Of a stretch of DNA of 64,000 nucleotides, positions 17,382 to 26,134 are shown one piece after another. Made by a program: the position numbers and the translations under genes. How positions within the stretch are numbered: position 1 is the first letter of the stretch; every line of letters starts with the position of its first letter. The stretch lies in contig NZ_JASISZ010000007.1 of NCBI RefSeq assembly GCF_030063355.1, forward strand, positions 62,001 to 126,000, given 5' to 3'. The notes beneath the pieces were generated by a model that was given only the letters and a program-made list of their open reading frames with translations, did no database searches and was not told the DNA's origin. Source of the stretch: Streptomyces sp. PH10-H1. GTDB lineage: Bacteria; Actinomycetota; Actinomycetes; Streptomycetales; Streptomycetaceae.

Positions 17382-18287
17382 TCAATCCCTGAGGATCGAG
17401 ATCAGCCGCAGCATCTCCAGGTAGATCCACACCAGCGAGAGCGTCAGGCCGAACGCGGCCAGCCACGACTCGTTCTGCGGGGCGCCGTAGCGAACACCGT
17501 CCTCGATCTGCTTGAAGTCGAGCGACAGGAAGAACGCACCCAGGCAGACACCGATGATGCCGACGATGATGCCGAGCGGGCCGCTGCTGCGCAGACCGCC
17601 CCCGGGGGCGGCACCGAACGCGACGAACAGCATGTTGACGACCATCAGCAGCACGAAGCCGATGGCGATGGCGATACCGATGCGCTGATACCGCTCGGTG
17701 ACCCGGATGAGCCGGGTCTTGTAGGCGATGAGGATGCCGACGAAGACCGCCATCGTGCCCAGCACCGCCTGCACCGGGGCGCCGGACCACATGTCGTTGT
17801 ACATCTTGCTGATGACGCCGAGGAAGACGCCCTCGAAGGCCGCGTAGCCGAGGATCAGCGCGGGCACCGGCGTCCGCTTGAACGCCTGGATCATCGCGAG
17901 CACGAACGCCACGAGCGCGGCGCCGATCGCGATGCCGTAACTCGTCCTCGTCACCGGCAGCGCGAACCACGCCACCAGTGCGCCGACGATCACGGTGCCC
18001 AGCGTCATGCCCGTCCGCATGACGACGTCGTCCATCGTCATGCGCCCGGTCTGCAGCGGTCCGGCCGGCGGGGCCTGGTACATCTGCTGAAGCTGCTCGG
18101 GGGAGAGTTGCTGCTGGTCCGCCGTCGCGTACGGGTTTCCACCCTGCGCGTACGGGTTTCCACCCTGCTGCGCATACGGATTCCCCGTCCCCTGCGGGGT
18201 CGCGCCCTGCTGCTGCGTGCCGAAGCCCGCGTATCCGTCCCCGCGGCTGAAGCCTCGCCGCGAGAAGACCGGGTTGCTGCTCCTCAT
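17382..18287 (-). CDS. Bax inhibitor-1/YccA family membrane protein
   Basis: A multi-pass integral membrane protein. The 301 residues start with a Gln/Gly/Tyr/Pro-rich cytoplasmic segment (about 1-75) that contains the repeated unit NPYAQGGNPYA, followed by about seven hydrophobic segments typical of the BI-1/YccA family (for example YAAFEGVFLGVISKMYN and LGAFFLSLDFKQIEDGV with the conserved Asp residues near the end). Members can act as pH-sensitive calcium leak channels, but the bacterial role is unclear. The ATG at 18287 has GGAGG 6 nt upstream. The gene lies just downstream of bldA on the same strand, separated by about 130 bp. Confidence 0.9.
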   Translation of the reverse strand: MRSSNPVFSRRGFSRGDGYAGFGTQQQGATPQGTGNPYAQQGGNPYAQGGNPYATADQQQLSPEQLQQMYQAPPAGPLQTGRMTMDDVVMRTGMTLGTVIVGALVAWFALPVTRTSYGIAIGAALVAFVLAMIQAFKRTPVPALILGYAAFEGVFLGVISKMYNDMWSGAPVQAVLGTMAVFVGILIAYKTRLIRVTERYQRIGIAIAIGFVLLMVVNMLFVAFGAAPGGGLRSSGPLGIIVGIIGVCLGAFFLSLDFKQIEDGVRYGAPQNESWLAAFGLTLSLVWIYLEMLRLISILRD

Positions 18288-18415
18288 CTCACTCCTCCAT
18301 GGCCGCGCGATACGGCATTGCATCAAGAGTAATGGCTTCGCAAAGGAGACGGAGTACCGCCAGAGGAGGATCTTCTGTCGCCTCTTCTGTCGCCGCGCCC
18401 CACGTGAGATGGAGG

Positions 18416-18497
18416 TGCCCGGAGCCGGACTCGAACCGGCACGGCCGTGAGGCCAGCGAGGTTTAAGCTCGCCGTGTCTGCGTTCCACCATCCGGGC
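18416..18497 (-). tRNA. bldA: tRNA-Leu (anticodon UAA), bldA
   Basis: On the minus strand the acceptor arm GCCCGGA pairs with TCCGGGC plus discriminator A. The D-arm TGGTGGAACGCAGACAC, the anticodon stem GCGAG/CTCGC with loop CTTAAAC (anticodon TAA), a long class II variable arm (GGCC/GGCC) and the T-arm GCCGG-TTCGAGT-CCGGC are all intact. The 3' CCA is not fully encoded (ACCT). The anticodon reads UUA, the rarest leucine codon in Streptomyces; loss of this tRNA (bldA) blocks aerial growth and many antibiotics. That identity follows from the anticodon and gene context. Confidence 0.97.
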
Positions 18498-18921
18498 GGG
18501 GGCGGGTCTCGACGCAGGACGAGCGTATCGGGGTTACTGGGCTGAACAGGGCACGATCCGCGTCATGTTGTCTGATTTTAGGGGTACCTGACGCAGCCTC
18601 AACTGGTCCTTGAGGGGGGTGGATCGGGACCTCGAAGGCTTCACGAGGCATCCACACGTCCTCCGCAAATGACGCGAAATCGATCATGCCGGGAGCGTCC
18701 GGCCGGAGCCTCTCCAGCGGCCGCACCGCCCCGGCACGGCTGCGGCGCGGCGAATGCTTCCCGCCGGGGTCTCAGGGCCGCCGTCATCCCAAAGGAGGAC
18801 AGCGGACCTCCCGGGTCCCTCGCAGGACTGCCCCCAGAACAGCAGTCTGGGCTGATCCCGTGGCCGATTCCGCCTTGCACGATGGAGGGGTCCTCGTTCG
18901 TCCCACCCCTGGAGCCGCCCC
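18498..18921. other. Upstream region of bldA and of the ABC operon
   Basis: This 424-bp gap separates bldA (leftward) from the ABC operon (rightward), so it should contain both promoters. On the bldA side GATACGCT (near 18527) resembles a -10 box, but I cannot place a convincing -35. Open frames here are short and Arg/Pro-rich. Confidence 0.45.
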
Positions 18922-19725
18922 GTGACCACCACCGGAACCCCTTCCCGCACCTCAACGGTGGCCGCCCGCGCCACGGACCTGTCCAAGGTCTACGGCGAGG
19001 GCGAGACCCGGGTCGTCGCTCTGGACGGTGTGTCGGTCGAGTTCCGGCGCGCGGAGTACACGGCGATCATGGGCCCGTCGGGTTCCGGCAAGTCCACGCT
19101 GATGCACTGCATGGCGGGGCTCGACTCGGTCTCCGCCGGATCGGCGCGCATCGGTGAGACGGAGCTGTCGTCGCTCAAGGACAAGCAGCTGACGCAGTTG
19201 CGGCGCGACAAGATCGGCTTCATCTTCCAGGCGTTCAACCTGCTGCCTACGCTCACCGCGGCCGAGAACATCACGCTGCCGATGGACATCGCCGGGCGCA
19301 AGGCGGACAAGAAGTGGCTCGACCAGGTGATCACCACGGTCGGCCTGGCGGACCGGCTGTCGCACCGTCCGAACCAGCTGTCCGGCGGACAGCAGCAGCG
19401 CGTGGCGGTCGCCCGCGCCCTGGCGAGCAAGCCGGAGATCATCTTCGCCGACGAGCCGACCGGCAACCTGGACTCGCGTGCCGGCGCCGAGATCCTGGGG
19501 TTCCTGCGCAATTCGGTCCGCGAGCTGGGCCAGACGATCGTCATGGTCACCCATGACCCGGTCGCGGCGTCCTACGCGGACCGGGTGATCTTCCTCGCCG
19601 ACGGCCGCGTGGTCGACGAGCTGCACGAGCCGACCTCCGACGGCGTCCTGGAGCGGATGCTGAGTCTTTCCGGGGGGAGCCCCCAGACCCCCGGTTCCAA
19701 CGCCCAGGGCGGCCGCACCAGCTGA
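18922..19725 (+). CDS. ABC transporter ATP-binding protein (MacB/LolD type)
   Basis: ATPase subunit that pairs with the FtsX-type permease encoded next. The 267 residues contain Walker A GPSGSGKST (51-59), a Q-loop in FIFQAFNLLPTLTA, the signature LSGGQQQRVAVARAL, Walker B IIFADEPTGNLDSR and the switch His in VMVTHDPVAA. The start is GTG at 18922 with GGAG upstream. This class (MacB, LolD, FtsE relatives) drives mechanical transmission or export of peptides and lipoproteins rather than import. No substrate-binding protein adjoins. A paralogous pair lies at 46896-50245, and the two ATPases are very similar. Confidence 0.94.
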   Translation: MTTTGTPSRTSTVAARATDLSKVYGEGETRVVALDGVSVEFRRAEYTAIMGPSGSGKSTLMHCMAGLDSVSAGSARIGETELSSLKDKQLTQLRRDKIGFIFQAFNLLPTLTAAENITLPMDIAGRKADKKWLDQVITTVGLADRLSHRPNQLSGGQQQRVAVARALASKPEIIFADEPTGNLDSRAGAEILGFLRNSVRELGQTIVMVTHDPVAASYADRVIFLADGRVVDELHEPTSDGVLERMLSLSGGSPQTPGSNAQGGRTS

Positions 19726-19846
19726 GGCCGGCGCGCTCCGCGCCCCGCCCCGCCCCGCAGTTCTGCCGCGCCACCGCACCGCCGTGGTGCCGCGCCGCTG
19801 TGCCCCCGCACTGCCGCCCCGACCGAACGAACCAGGACTGATCCCC

Positions 19847-22387
19847 ATGTTCCGCACTGCCTTGCGCAATGTTCTCGCGCACAAGGCCAGGCTGCTGATG
19901 ACCGTGCTCGCCGTCATGCTCGGCGTCGCCTTCGTCTCCGGCACCCTGGTCTTCACCGACACCATCGGCGGCGCTTTCAAGAAGAGCTCGGCCAAGAGCT
20001 ACGAGAACGTATCCGTCGCCATCAAGCCCGGTGTCACAGGCAAGGGCAACTCCCGCGACGACGAGCGGCCGCATCTGACCGAGCGGCAGCTGGACACGGT
20101 CCGCGCGCTGCCCGGAGCGGCCTCGGCGACCGGCAGCGTCTCCGGTTTCACCGCCGTCGCCGACAAGGACGGCAAGCTGATCGGCGACGGCTGGACCACC
20201 CGGGGCGGGAACTTCTCGGCCGGCAAGGACGGTACCGATGCCCGCTACCGGATGACGGACGGCCGCGCCCCGCTGAAGGCGGACGAGGTCGCGCTCGACA
20301 CCAAGACCGCCGACCGGGCGCAACTCCAGGTCGGCGACACCGTGCGCATGTCGGTCGACGGCCCGGTCATGCACCAGACCGTCACCGGCATCTTCGAAAC
20401 CGACGACGGCAATGTCGCGGCGGGCGGCAGCCTCGTCCTCTTCGACACCCCCACCGCGCAGCAGCTCTTCGCCAAGCCCGGCCAGTACGACGAGATCGAC
20501 GTCAAGGCCGCGCCCGGCACCAGCCAGGCCGCGCTCAAGACCGCGGCCGAGAAGGCGCTGCCCAAGGGCACCGAGGTGGTCACCGGCCAGCAGCTGGCCG
20601 ATGACGAGGCGGTCCGGATCACCGCCGCGATGAGCGGTCTGAACACCGGATTGCTGGTCTTCGCCGGTATCTCGCTGTTCGTCGGCATCTTCATCATCGC
20701 CAACACGTTCACCATGCTGGTCGCCCAGCGCACCAAGGAGCTGGCGCTGATGCGCGCGGTCGGCGCGAGCCGCCGCCAGGTGACGCGCTCGGTGCTGATC
20801 GAGGCGTTCGTCGTCGGCCTGACGGCCGCTGTGGCCGGCCTCGTGACGGGTATCGGCATCGCGGTCGGCATGCGGTCGCTGCTCGGCTCCACGGGCGCGA
20901 CGCTGCCGGACGGCCCGCTGGTCGTCGGATCCGGCACGATCACCGCGTCGCTGGTCGTCGGTGTCGCCGTCACCATGCTCGCCGCATGGCTGCCCGCCCG
21001 CCGGGCGTCCCGGATCCCGCCGGTCGCCGCGATGAGCAGCGTCCACGCTCCGGCCACCACCAAGAGCCTGGTGCTGCGCAACACCATCGGCGCACTGCTG
21101 GCCGGTGCGGGAGCCGCCCTGGTCATCGCCGGTGCGGGCATGAGCATGGACACCGGCAAGATGCCGCTGGGCGCCGGCGCCGGTCTGCTGCTGATCGGCG
21201 TGTTCGTCCTGACGCCGCTGCTGTCGCGCCCGGTCATCGCCGCGGCGGGGCCGCTGCTGCGCCCGTTCGGCGTCACCGGCAAGCTGGCCCGGCAGAACTC
21301 GGTACGCAACCCGCGGCGCACCGCCGCGACCGCCTCGGCGCTAATGATCGGCCTGACGCTGATCACCGGTCTGACGGTGATCGCGACCTCGGTCCAGAAG
21401 GGCATCGACAAGCTCGCCGCGGACTCGGTCAAGGCCGACTACACGATCAGCATGGTCAACCGCGCCACCGACCTCTCCCCCGAGGTCGAAAAGACGCTCG
21501 GCGGCCTCGGCTCCGTGACCGCGTCCAGCCCGCTGCGGAACGCCTGGATCAAGGTCGGCGGCGACAACCAGTCGGTGACCGGCGTCAACACCAGGACCAT
21601 CGACCGCCTCGTCAACCTCGACTTCACCGCCGGTTCGACCGCCGGACTGGGCGGCACGACCGTCGTCGTGGACGACAAGTCCGCCAAGCACAGCGGCTGG
21701 AAGGTCGGCGACACGCTGCCCACCGTCTACGACGACAAGGCCAAGGGCACGCTGACCATCGGCGGCATCTACAAGGGCAACGACATGCTGGAGGGCGTCC
21801 TGGTCGACACCGCGACCCTCGACCCGCACCTGGCGAAGATCGCCGACATGAAGGTCATGGTGAAGACCGCCGACGGCGCGAGCGCCGCGGCCAAGGACTC
21901 CATCGAGAAGGCGCTGGGCAACAACCCGGCGATCAAGGTCCAGGACAAGGCCGATATCTCCCAGGACGCCGGGGGCATGATCAGCATGATGCTGAACATG
22001 CTCTACGGGCTGCTCGCCATGGCCGTGATCGTCGCCGTCCTCGGCGTCATCAACACGCTGGCCATGTCGGTCTTCGAGCGCTCCCACGAGATCGGTGTGC
22101 TGCGCGCGATCGGCCTCGACCGCCGGGACGTCAAGCGGATGGTCCGGTTCGAGTCCCTGCTGATCTCCCTGTTCGGCGCCCTGCTCGGGATAGGGCTCGG
22201 GGTCTTCCTCGGCTGGGCCGCCGGCCGGCTGATCGCCGGCAGCATGGACACCTACGCGATGGTCCTGCCGTGGGACCGCATCGCGATCTTCCTCGGCGGA
22301 GCGGCCCTGGTCGGCGTCCTCGCCGCCCTGTGGCCGGCCCGGCGAGCGGCCCGGCTCAACATGCTCAGCGCGATCAAGGCGGAGTAG
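19847..22387 (+). CDS. FtsX-family ABC transporter permease
   Basis: Large permease of the MacB/FtsX superfamily, 846 residues. An N-terminal transmembrane helix (about 16-36) is followed by an extracytoplasmic domain, then three helices around residues 265-395, a second set of helices around 415-480, a second extracytoplasmic domain and three C-terminal helices. This duplicated FtsX arrangement (two MacB-PCD plus FtsX units) is usual for actinobacterial proteins of about 850 residues. I start at the ATG at 19847 (MFRTALRNVLAHKARLL), the typical N-terminus. It follows its ATPase by 121 bp. The cargo is unknown. Confidence 0.93.
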   Translation: MFRTALRNVLAHKARLLMTVLAVMLGVAFVSGTLVFTDTIGGAFKKSSAKSYENVSVAIKPGVTGKGNSRDDERPHLTERQLDTVRALPGAASATGSVSGFTAVADKDGKLIGDGWTTRGGNFSAGKDGTDARYRMTDGRAPLKADEVALDTKTADRAQLQVGDTVRMSVDGPVMHQTVTGIFETDDGNVAAGGSLVLFDTPTAQQLFAKPGQYDEIDVKAAPGTSQAALKTAAEKALPKGTEVVTGQQLADDEAVRITAAMSGLNTGLLVFAGISLFVGIFIIANTFTMLVAQRTKELALMRAVGASRRQVTRSVLIEAFVVGLTAAVAGLVTGIGIAVGMRSLLGSTGATLPDGPLVVGSGTITASLVVGVAVTMLAAWLPARRASRIPPVAAMSSVHAPATTKSLVLRNTIGALLAGAGAALVIAGAGMSMDTGKMPLGAGAGLLLIGVFVLTPLLSRPVIAAAGPLLRPFGVTGKLARQNSVRNPRRTAATASALMIGLTLITGLTVIATSVQKGIDKLAADSVKADYTISMVNRATDLSPEVEKTLGGLGSVTASSPLRNAWIKVGGDNQSVTGVNTRTIDRLVNLDFTAGSTAGLGGTTVVVDDKSAKHSGWKVGDTLPTVYDDKAKGTLTIGGIYKGNDMLEGVLVDTATLDPHLAKIADMKVMVKTADGASAAAKDSIEKALGNNPAIKVQDKADISQDAGGMISMMLNMLYGLLAMAVIVAVLGVINTLAMSVFERSHEIGVLRAIGLDRRDVKRMVRFESLLISLFGALLGIGLGVFLGWAAGRLIAGSMDTYAMVLPWDRIAIFLGGAALVGVLAALWPARRAARLNMLSAIKAE

Positions 22388-22531
22388 CGGGGCCCTCAAG
22401 GGCCGGGTGGGCTTTTCGCCTCGAGCGCCGGGCGGGATTTAAAAATCAAGCCCGCCCGGCGCTCGAGGGCACGGTTCAGCCCCGCCGGCGCTTGAGGCGA
22501 AAGCAGCCCGCCCGGCGCTCGAGGGCAGAAT
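22388..22531. repeat. Intergenic GC-rich palindromic repeat cluster
   Basis: Three to four copies of a unit resembling GCCCGCCCGGCGCTCGAGG in both orientations lie between the convergent permease and cyclopropane synthase genes, interrupted by ATTTAAAAAT. They can pair to form hairpins and may end transcription from both sides. A related cluster lies at 52145-52262. Confidence 0.75.
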
Positions 22532-23842
22532 TCACCCCCACGGCCTGGCGAGCTCCATCCCCGACCCCCCGCCGGAGGCGGTCCGTACCGCCAGGACCTG
22601 GTTGACGCCGATCCGGTTCTGCTCGAACGACAGCGCGCTGGCAGCCATGTAGAGCCGCCAGACCCGGGCCCGGCCCGGGCTCGTGAGCCGTACCGCCTCC
22701 TGCCAGTGGTCCTCGAGGTTGCCGACCCAGGCCCGCAGCGTCAGCGCGTAGTGCTCGCGGATCGCCTCGACGTCACGCACTTCGAAACCGGCTTCCTCCA
22801 GACGGGAGACGGTCGAGCCGACGGACGCGAGCTCGCCGTCCGGGAAGACGTAGCGGTCGATGAACTCATCGACGTGGTAAGCCTCCTCGTCCGCCCAGGG
22901 GCGGCGGGCGATCTGGTGGTTGAGCAGCCGGCCGCCCGGCCGCAGCAGGCCGTAGAGGTGCGCGGCGTACTCGCGGTACAGGTCGCGGCCAACATGTTCC
23001 GCCATGCCGATCGAGGAGATCGCGTCGTACGGGCCGTCCTCGACCGCGCGGTAGTCCTGGACGCGGATGTCGATGCGGTCGGTGAGCCCGGCCTCCGCGA
23101 CGCGCTTGCGGGCGTACGCGGCCTGTTCGGTGGAGAGCGTGATCCCCACGGCGCGCACGCCGTAGTGCTCGGCAGCATGCAGCACCATGGAGCCCCAGCC
23201 GCAGCCGACATCCAGCAGGATCTGGCCGGGCTGAAGCGCCAACTTGCGGCAGACGAGGTCGAGTTTGGCCCGCTGGGCCTCTTCGAGAGTGACGCCGGGC
23301 TGCTCCCAGTAGGCGCAGGAGTACACCATCGACGGGCCGAGGACGCGCTCGTAGAAGTCGTTGCCGACGTCGTAGTGGTGGCTGATCGCCTCCTTGTCGC
23401 GCCCCGGGCTGTGCAATGGGCCGAACCGGCGGCGGGACTCCTCGGGCGGTGGCATGGGCGGCAGTCCGGGCCCGGCGAGCACGAATGCCTCACGGGCGAG
23501 CCGGTAGGTGCGCGGGTCGCGCAGCGCGGCGGCCGCGCGCCGGAGCGTGCCGATGTGCGGCGCGCTGTCCTCGCCCTTGTCCCAGACGATGCCGGCGATC
23601 AGGTCGAGCGCGTCGTAGAGATCGCCGTCGACGTCCAGGTCACCGGCCACCCAGGCGCGGGCCAGCCCCACTTCTCCCGGCTTCCACAGCAGTCGGCGCA
23701 GCGCCCGCCGACGCCGTATGACGAGGGTGGGGGCGTCCGGAGGACCGGCCTCACTTCCGTCCCAGGCGCGGATGCGCAGTGGGAACGGTGCCCGTAGGGC
23801 CTTCTCAGCGAGGTCGCGCATGCGACGGGCCGCATCTGCCAT
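22532..23842 (-). CDS. Cyclopropane-fatty-acyl-phospholipid synthase family methyltransferase
   Basis: SAM-dependent enzyme that adds a methylene (or methyl) group to unsaturated fatty acids of membrane phospholipids. The 436 residues include an N-terminal lipid-binding portion (about 1-130), YSCAYWEQPG, the SAM motif ILLDVGCGWGSMVLHAAEHYG, IGMAEHVG and the typical C-terminal LRAWVGNLEDHW and YMAASALSFEQNRIGV. I take the ATG at 23842 (MADAARRMRDL), although the frame is open for another 10 codons and no clear ribosome site decides. It is convergent with the ABC permease; a strong hairpin lies beyond its 5' end, marking the ndh terminator. Confidence 0.92.
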   Translation of the reverse strand: MADAARRMRDLAEKALRAPFPLRIRAWDGSEAGPPDAPTLVIRRRRALRRLLWKPGEVGLARAWVAGDLDVDGDLYDALDLIAGIVWDKGEDSAPHIGTLRRAAAALRDPRTYRLAREAFVLAGPGLPPMPPPEESRRRFGPLHSPGRDKEAISHHYDVGNDFYERVLGPSMVYSCAYWEQPGVTLEEAQRAKLDLVCRKLALQPGQILLDVGCGWGSMVLHAAEHYGVRAVGITLSTEQAAYARKRVAEAGLTDRIDIRVQDYRAVEDGPYDAISSIGMAEHVGRDLYREYAAHLYGLLRPGGRLLNHQIARRPWADEEAYHVDEFIDRYVFPDGELASVGSTVSRLEEAGFEVRDVEAIREHYALTLRAWVGNLEDHWQEAVRLTSPGRARVWRLYMAASALSFEQNRIGVNQVLAVRTASGGGSGMELARPWG

Positions 23843-23914
23843 GCGTACGAGCGTACGACGGACCACCGTCAACGCGAGTGATTTTCCGGCCCAACCGCCC
23901 TGGCGTCCCCGGAG

Positions 23915-23964
23915 AACGCCGAAGGGGCGTCCGCACCACGGATGGCGGACGCCCCTTCGGCGTT
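23915..23964 (-). terminator. Terminator hairpin after ndh, 20-bp perfect stem
   Basis: AACGCCGAAGGGGCGTCCGC pairs exactly with GCGGACGCCCCTTCGGCGTT across a 10-nt loop. It lies 41 bp past the ndh stop codon and insulates the cyclopropane synthase gene. Confidence 0.9.
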
Positions 23965-24004
23965 ACGGATACGACCGGACCTGCCGGACCTGGGTGACCC
24001 GAGG

Positions 24005-25423
24005 TCAGGAGGCCTTGGCCTTCTCGGCGGCCTTGCCGGCGGCGGCCGGAGCCGCGTTCGCCCGGACGGCTGCCTGCGCGGCCGCCGGGGCCGGACGGGC
24101 GGCCTCGTAGAACTCCTCGCGGGGGTTCTCCATGGCGCCGAGCGAGACGACCTCGCGCTTGAGGAACATCGCGAGCGTCCAGTCCGCGAAGACCCGGATC
24201 TTGCGGTTCCAGGTCGGTACGGCCATGCCATGGTAGCCACGGTGCATGTACCAGGCGAGCCGGCCCTTGAGCTTGATCTTGGTCTTGCCAACGACGATCA
24301 TCGCGACGCCCTTGTGCAGACCGAGACCGGCGACCGCGCCCTTGTTGGCGTGGGCGTAGGTCTGCTGCGGGAAGCCGCGCATCCCCGAGACCACGTTGTC
24401 GCCGAGGACCTTGGCCTGGCGCAGCGCGTGCTGGGCGTTCGGCGGGCACCAGGCGTTCTCGGCACCGGCCTTGCGGGCGGCGATGTCCGGAACCTGGGCG
24501 TTGTCGCCCGCGGCCCATATGTAGTCGGTGCCCTGCACCTGGAGCTTCTCCGAGGTGTCCACGTGGCCGCGCGGGCCGAGCGGCAGGCCGAAGCGGACGA
24601 GGGCCGGGTTCGGCTTGACGCCGGCGGTCCACACGATCGTGGAGGCGTCGACCTCCAGACCGTTGGCCAGCACCACGTGCTTGTCGACACAGGACTTCAT
24701 CGACGTGCTGAGGTAGACCTCGATACCGCGCTCGCGCAGGTGCTCGAGGCCCCACTCGCCGAGCTGCGGGCCGACCTCGGGGAGGATCTTGTCGGCGGCG
24801 TCGACGAGGATGAAGCGCATGTCCTCGCGCTTGACGTTCGGGTAGTACTTGGCGGCGTCGCGGGCCATGTCCTCGACCTCGCCGATGGTCTCCGCGCCGG
24901 CGAAGCCACCGCCGACGAAGACGAAGGTCAGCGCCTGGCGGCGGACGTCCTCGTCCGTCGTGGAGTCGGCCTTGTCGAGCTGTTCGAGCACGTGGTTGCG
25001 CAGGCCGATGGCCTCCTCCACGCCCTTCATACCGATGCCGTTCTCGGCGAGGCCGGGGATCGGGAAGGTGCGGGAGACCGCGCCGAGCGCGATGACCAGG
25101 TAGTCGAAGGGCAGCTCGTAGGTCTCGCCCACGAGCGGCTGGATCGACGCGACCTTGCGGTCCTGGTCGATGTTCATCACGCGGCCGGTGAGCACCTCCG
25201 CACCGGGCAGCACGCGTCGCAGCGGGACGACGACATGGCGCGGGGAGATGCTGCCGGCGGCAGCTTCGGGAAGGAATGGCTGGTACGTCATGTACGAGCG
25301 CGGGTCGACGACAGTGACCGTCGCCTCGCCGTACCGCATCTTCTTCATGATGCGGCGCGCCGCGTACAGGCCGACGTATCCGCCGCCTACTACGAGGATC
25401 CGTGGACGCTCCGAAGTGCTCAT
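24005..25423 (-). CDS. ndh: Type II NADH dehydrogenase (NDH-2)
   Basis: Single-subunit, non-proton-pumping flavoenzyme that passes electrons from NADH to menaquinone at the inner face of the membrane. The 472 residues show an N-terminal FAD Rossmann motif ILVVGGGYVGLYAARRI, a second NADH-binding motif FVFVGGGFAGAETIGEV near residue 170, the conserved WAAGDNAQVPD FAD segment, and a C-terminal amphipathic region (YHGMAVPTWNRKIRVFADW) for membrane contact. The C-terminus carries an Ala/Pro-rich tail. I choose the ATG at 25423 (MSTSERPRILVV). Two Rex-like operators upstream suggest control by the NADH/NAD+ ratio. Confidence 0.93.
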   Translation of the reverse strand: MSTSERPRILVVGGGYVGLYAARRIMKKMRYGEATVTVVDPRSYMTYQPFLPEAAAGSISPRHVVVPLRRVLPGAEVLTGRVMNIDQDRKVASIQPLVGETYELPFDYLVIALGAVSRTFPIPGLAENGIGMKGVEEAIGLRNHVLEQLDKADSTTDEDVRRQALTFVFVGGGFAGAETIGEVEDMARDAAKYYPNVKREDMRFILVDAADKILPEVGPQLGEWGLEHLRERGIEVYLSTSMKSCVDKHVVLANGLEVDASTIVWTAGVKPNPALVRFGLPLGPRGHVDTSEKLQVQGTDYIWAAGDNAQVPDIAARKAGAENAWCPPNAQHALRQAKVLGDNVVSGMRGFPQQTYAHANKGAVAGLGLHKGVAMIVVGKTKIKLKGRLAWYMHRGYHGMAVPTWNRKIRVFADWTLAMFLKREVVSLGAMENPREEFYEAARPAPAAAQAAVRANAAPAAAGKAAEKAKAS

Positions 25424-25457
25424 GGTTCGAGTATCCAGCACCTGATGGAGGGGTGCT

Positions 25458-25473
25458 CGTGAGCCCCTTCACA
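25458..25473. promoter_or_regulatory. Rex operator-like site just upstream of ndh
   Basis: CGTGAGCCCCTTCACA matches the Rex consensus TGTGAACNNNTTCACA at 11 of its 13 defined positions and starts 35 bp before the ndh ATG. Rex is the actinobacterial NADH-sensing repressor known to control respiratory genes. Confidence 0.75.
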
Positions 25474-25707
25474 AGGTACTGGACACCCTCTGCTACACTG
25501 CCCGGCCGCGTGATCAGGCCCACAGCACAACAAGGGAACCCGAGACGCGGATGGGGCGTTGAGCGCGCCGTCTGATCAGCGAAGATCGGCGCCCTGATGA
25601 GGCGGGTCCATGGGGCCGTAACACCGTGGAAACACCGCGCCGCAAGGGTTTTAAGGGGCTCCGGGCCCTACGGCCTTGGAAAACTGGGCCACAGGGCCGG
25701 AACTTCA
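25474..25707. other. Upstream region of ndh
   Basis: This stretch between the two Rex-like sites should hold the ndh promoter; TGTAGCAG near 25490-25500 is a possible -10 element on the minus strand. It contains no convincing gene. Confidence 0.4.
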
Positions 25708-25723
25708 TGTGAAGAGTTTCACA
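25708..25723. promoter_or_regulatory. Second Rex operator-like site
   Basis: TGTGAAGAGTTTCACA matches 12 of the 13 defined positions of the Rex consensus, including both TGTGAA and TTCACA arms. It lies about 285 bp upstream of the ndh start, so it is either a distal operator or serves a neighbouring promoter. Confidence 0.6.
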
Positions 25724-26134
25724 AAGTTCGTCCTACGCGATGCTCCAGGTGATCCAGTCGGGCAGGAGTGGCGTCGGCGCACGGGAGAAGCAGCGGACGA
25801 GCACCAGCTCGCCATCACACGGGCGGTAGGCCCTTTAAAAGCCCCACCGGCGATCCGGTTACGGCATGGCCTCGCTGCCCATCGAGGGCTCGTCGAGAAC
25901 CAGTTTGAGGAACAGCGCCCCGGACACCGATGCAGCGGTGGCGGCACGCCTCGCGCGTCAGGAAGTCCTCTACTCACCAGGCCGCAAGCGTTGGCACGAC
26001 CCCAACCCCGACCACCGACGAGGGTGACCCCGTGCATGCGCTGCCCCCGTGGCGCATGGGCGGGACCCCAGTCGATCAGGTGCGCGCGGTCGGTGATCAA
26101 GATGTTGTGCGGGGCGAGGAGCCGGGACACGGAG
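25724..26134. pseudogene. Decayed region with an aminoglycoside-phosphotransferase-like remnant
   Basis: On the minus strand about 26045-26130 encodes APHNILITDRAHLIDWG, the catalytic/metal-binding stretch of the APH/choline-kinase fold (HPxN...LIDWG), but nothing on either side continues the fold. The remaining frame is low-complexity and Arg/Gly-rich. On the plus strand an unrelated 53-codon frame (25866-26027) reads VAARLARQEVLYSPGRKRW and also lacks support. Base composition drops and codon bias disappears. I read this as degraded coding DNA. Confidence 0.5.
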
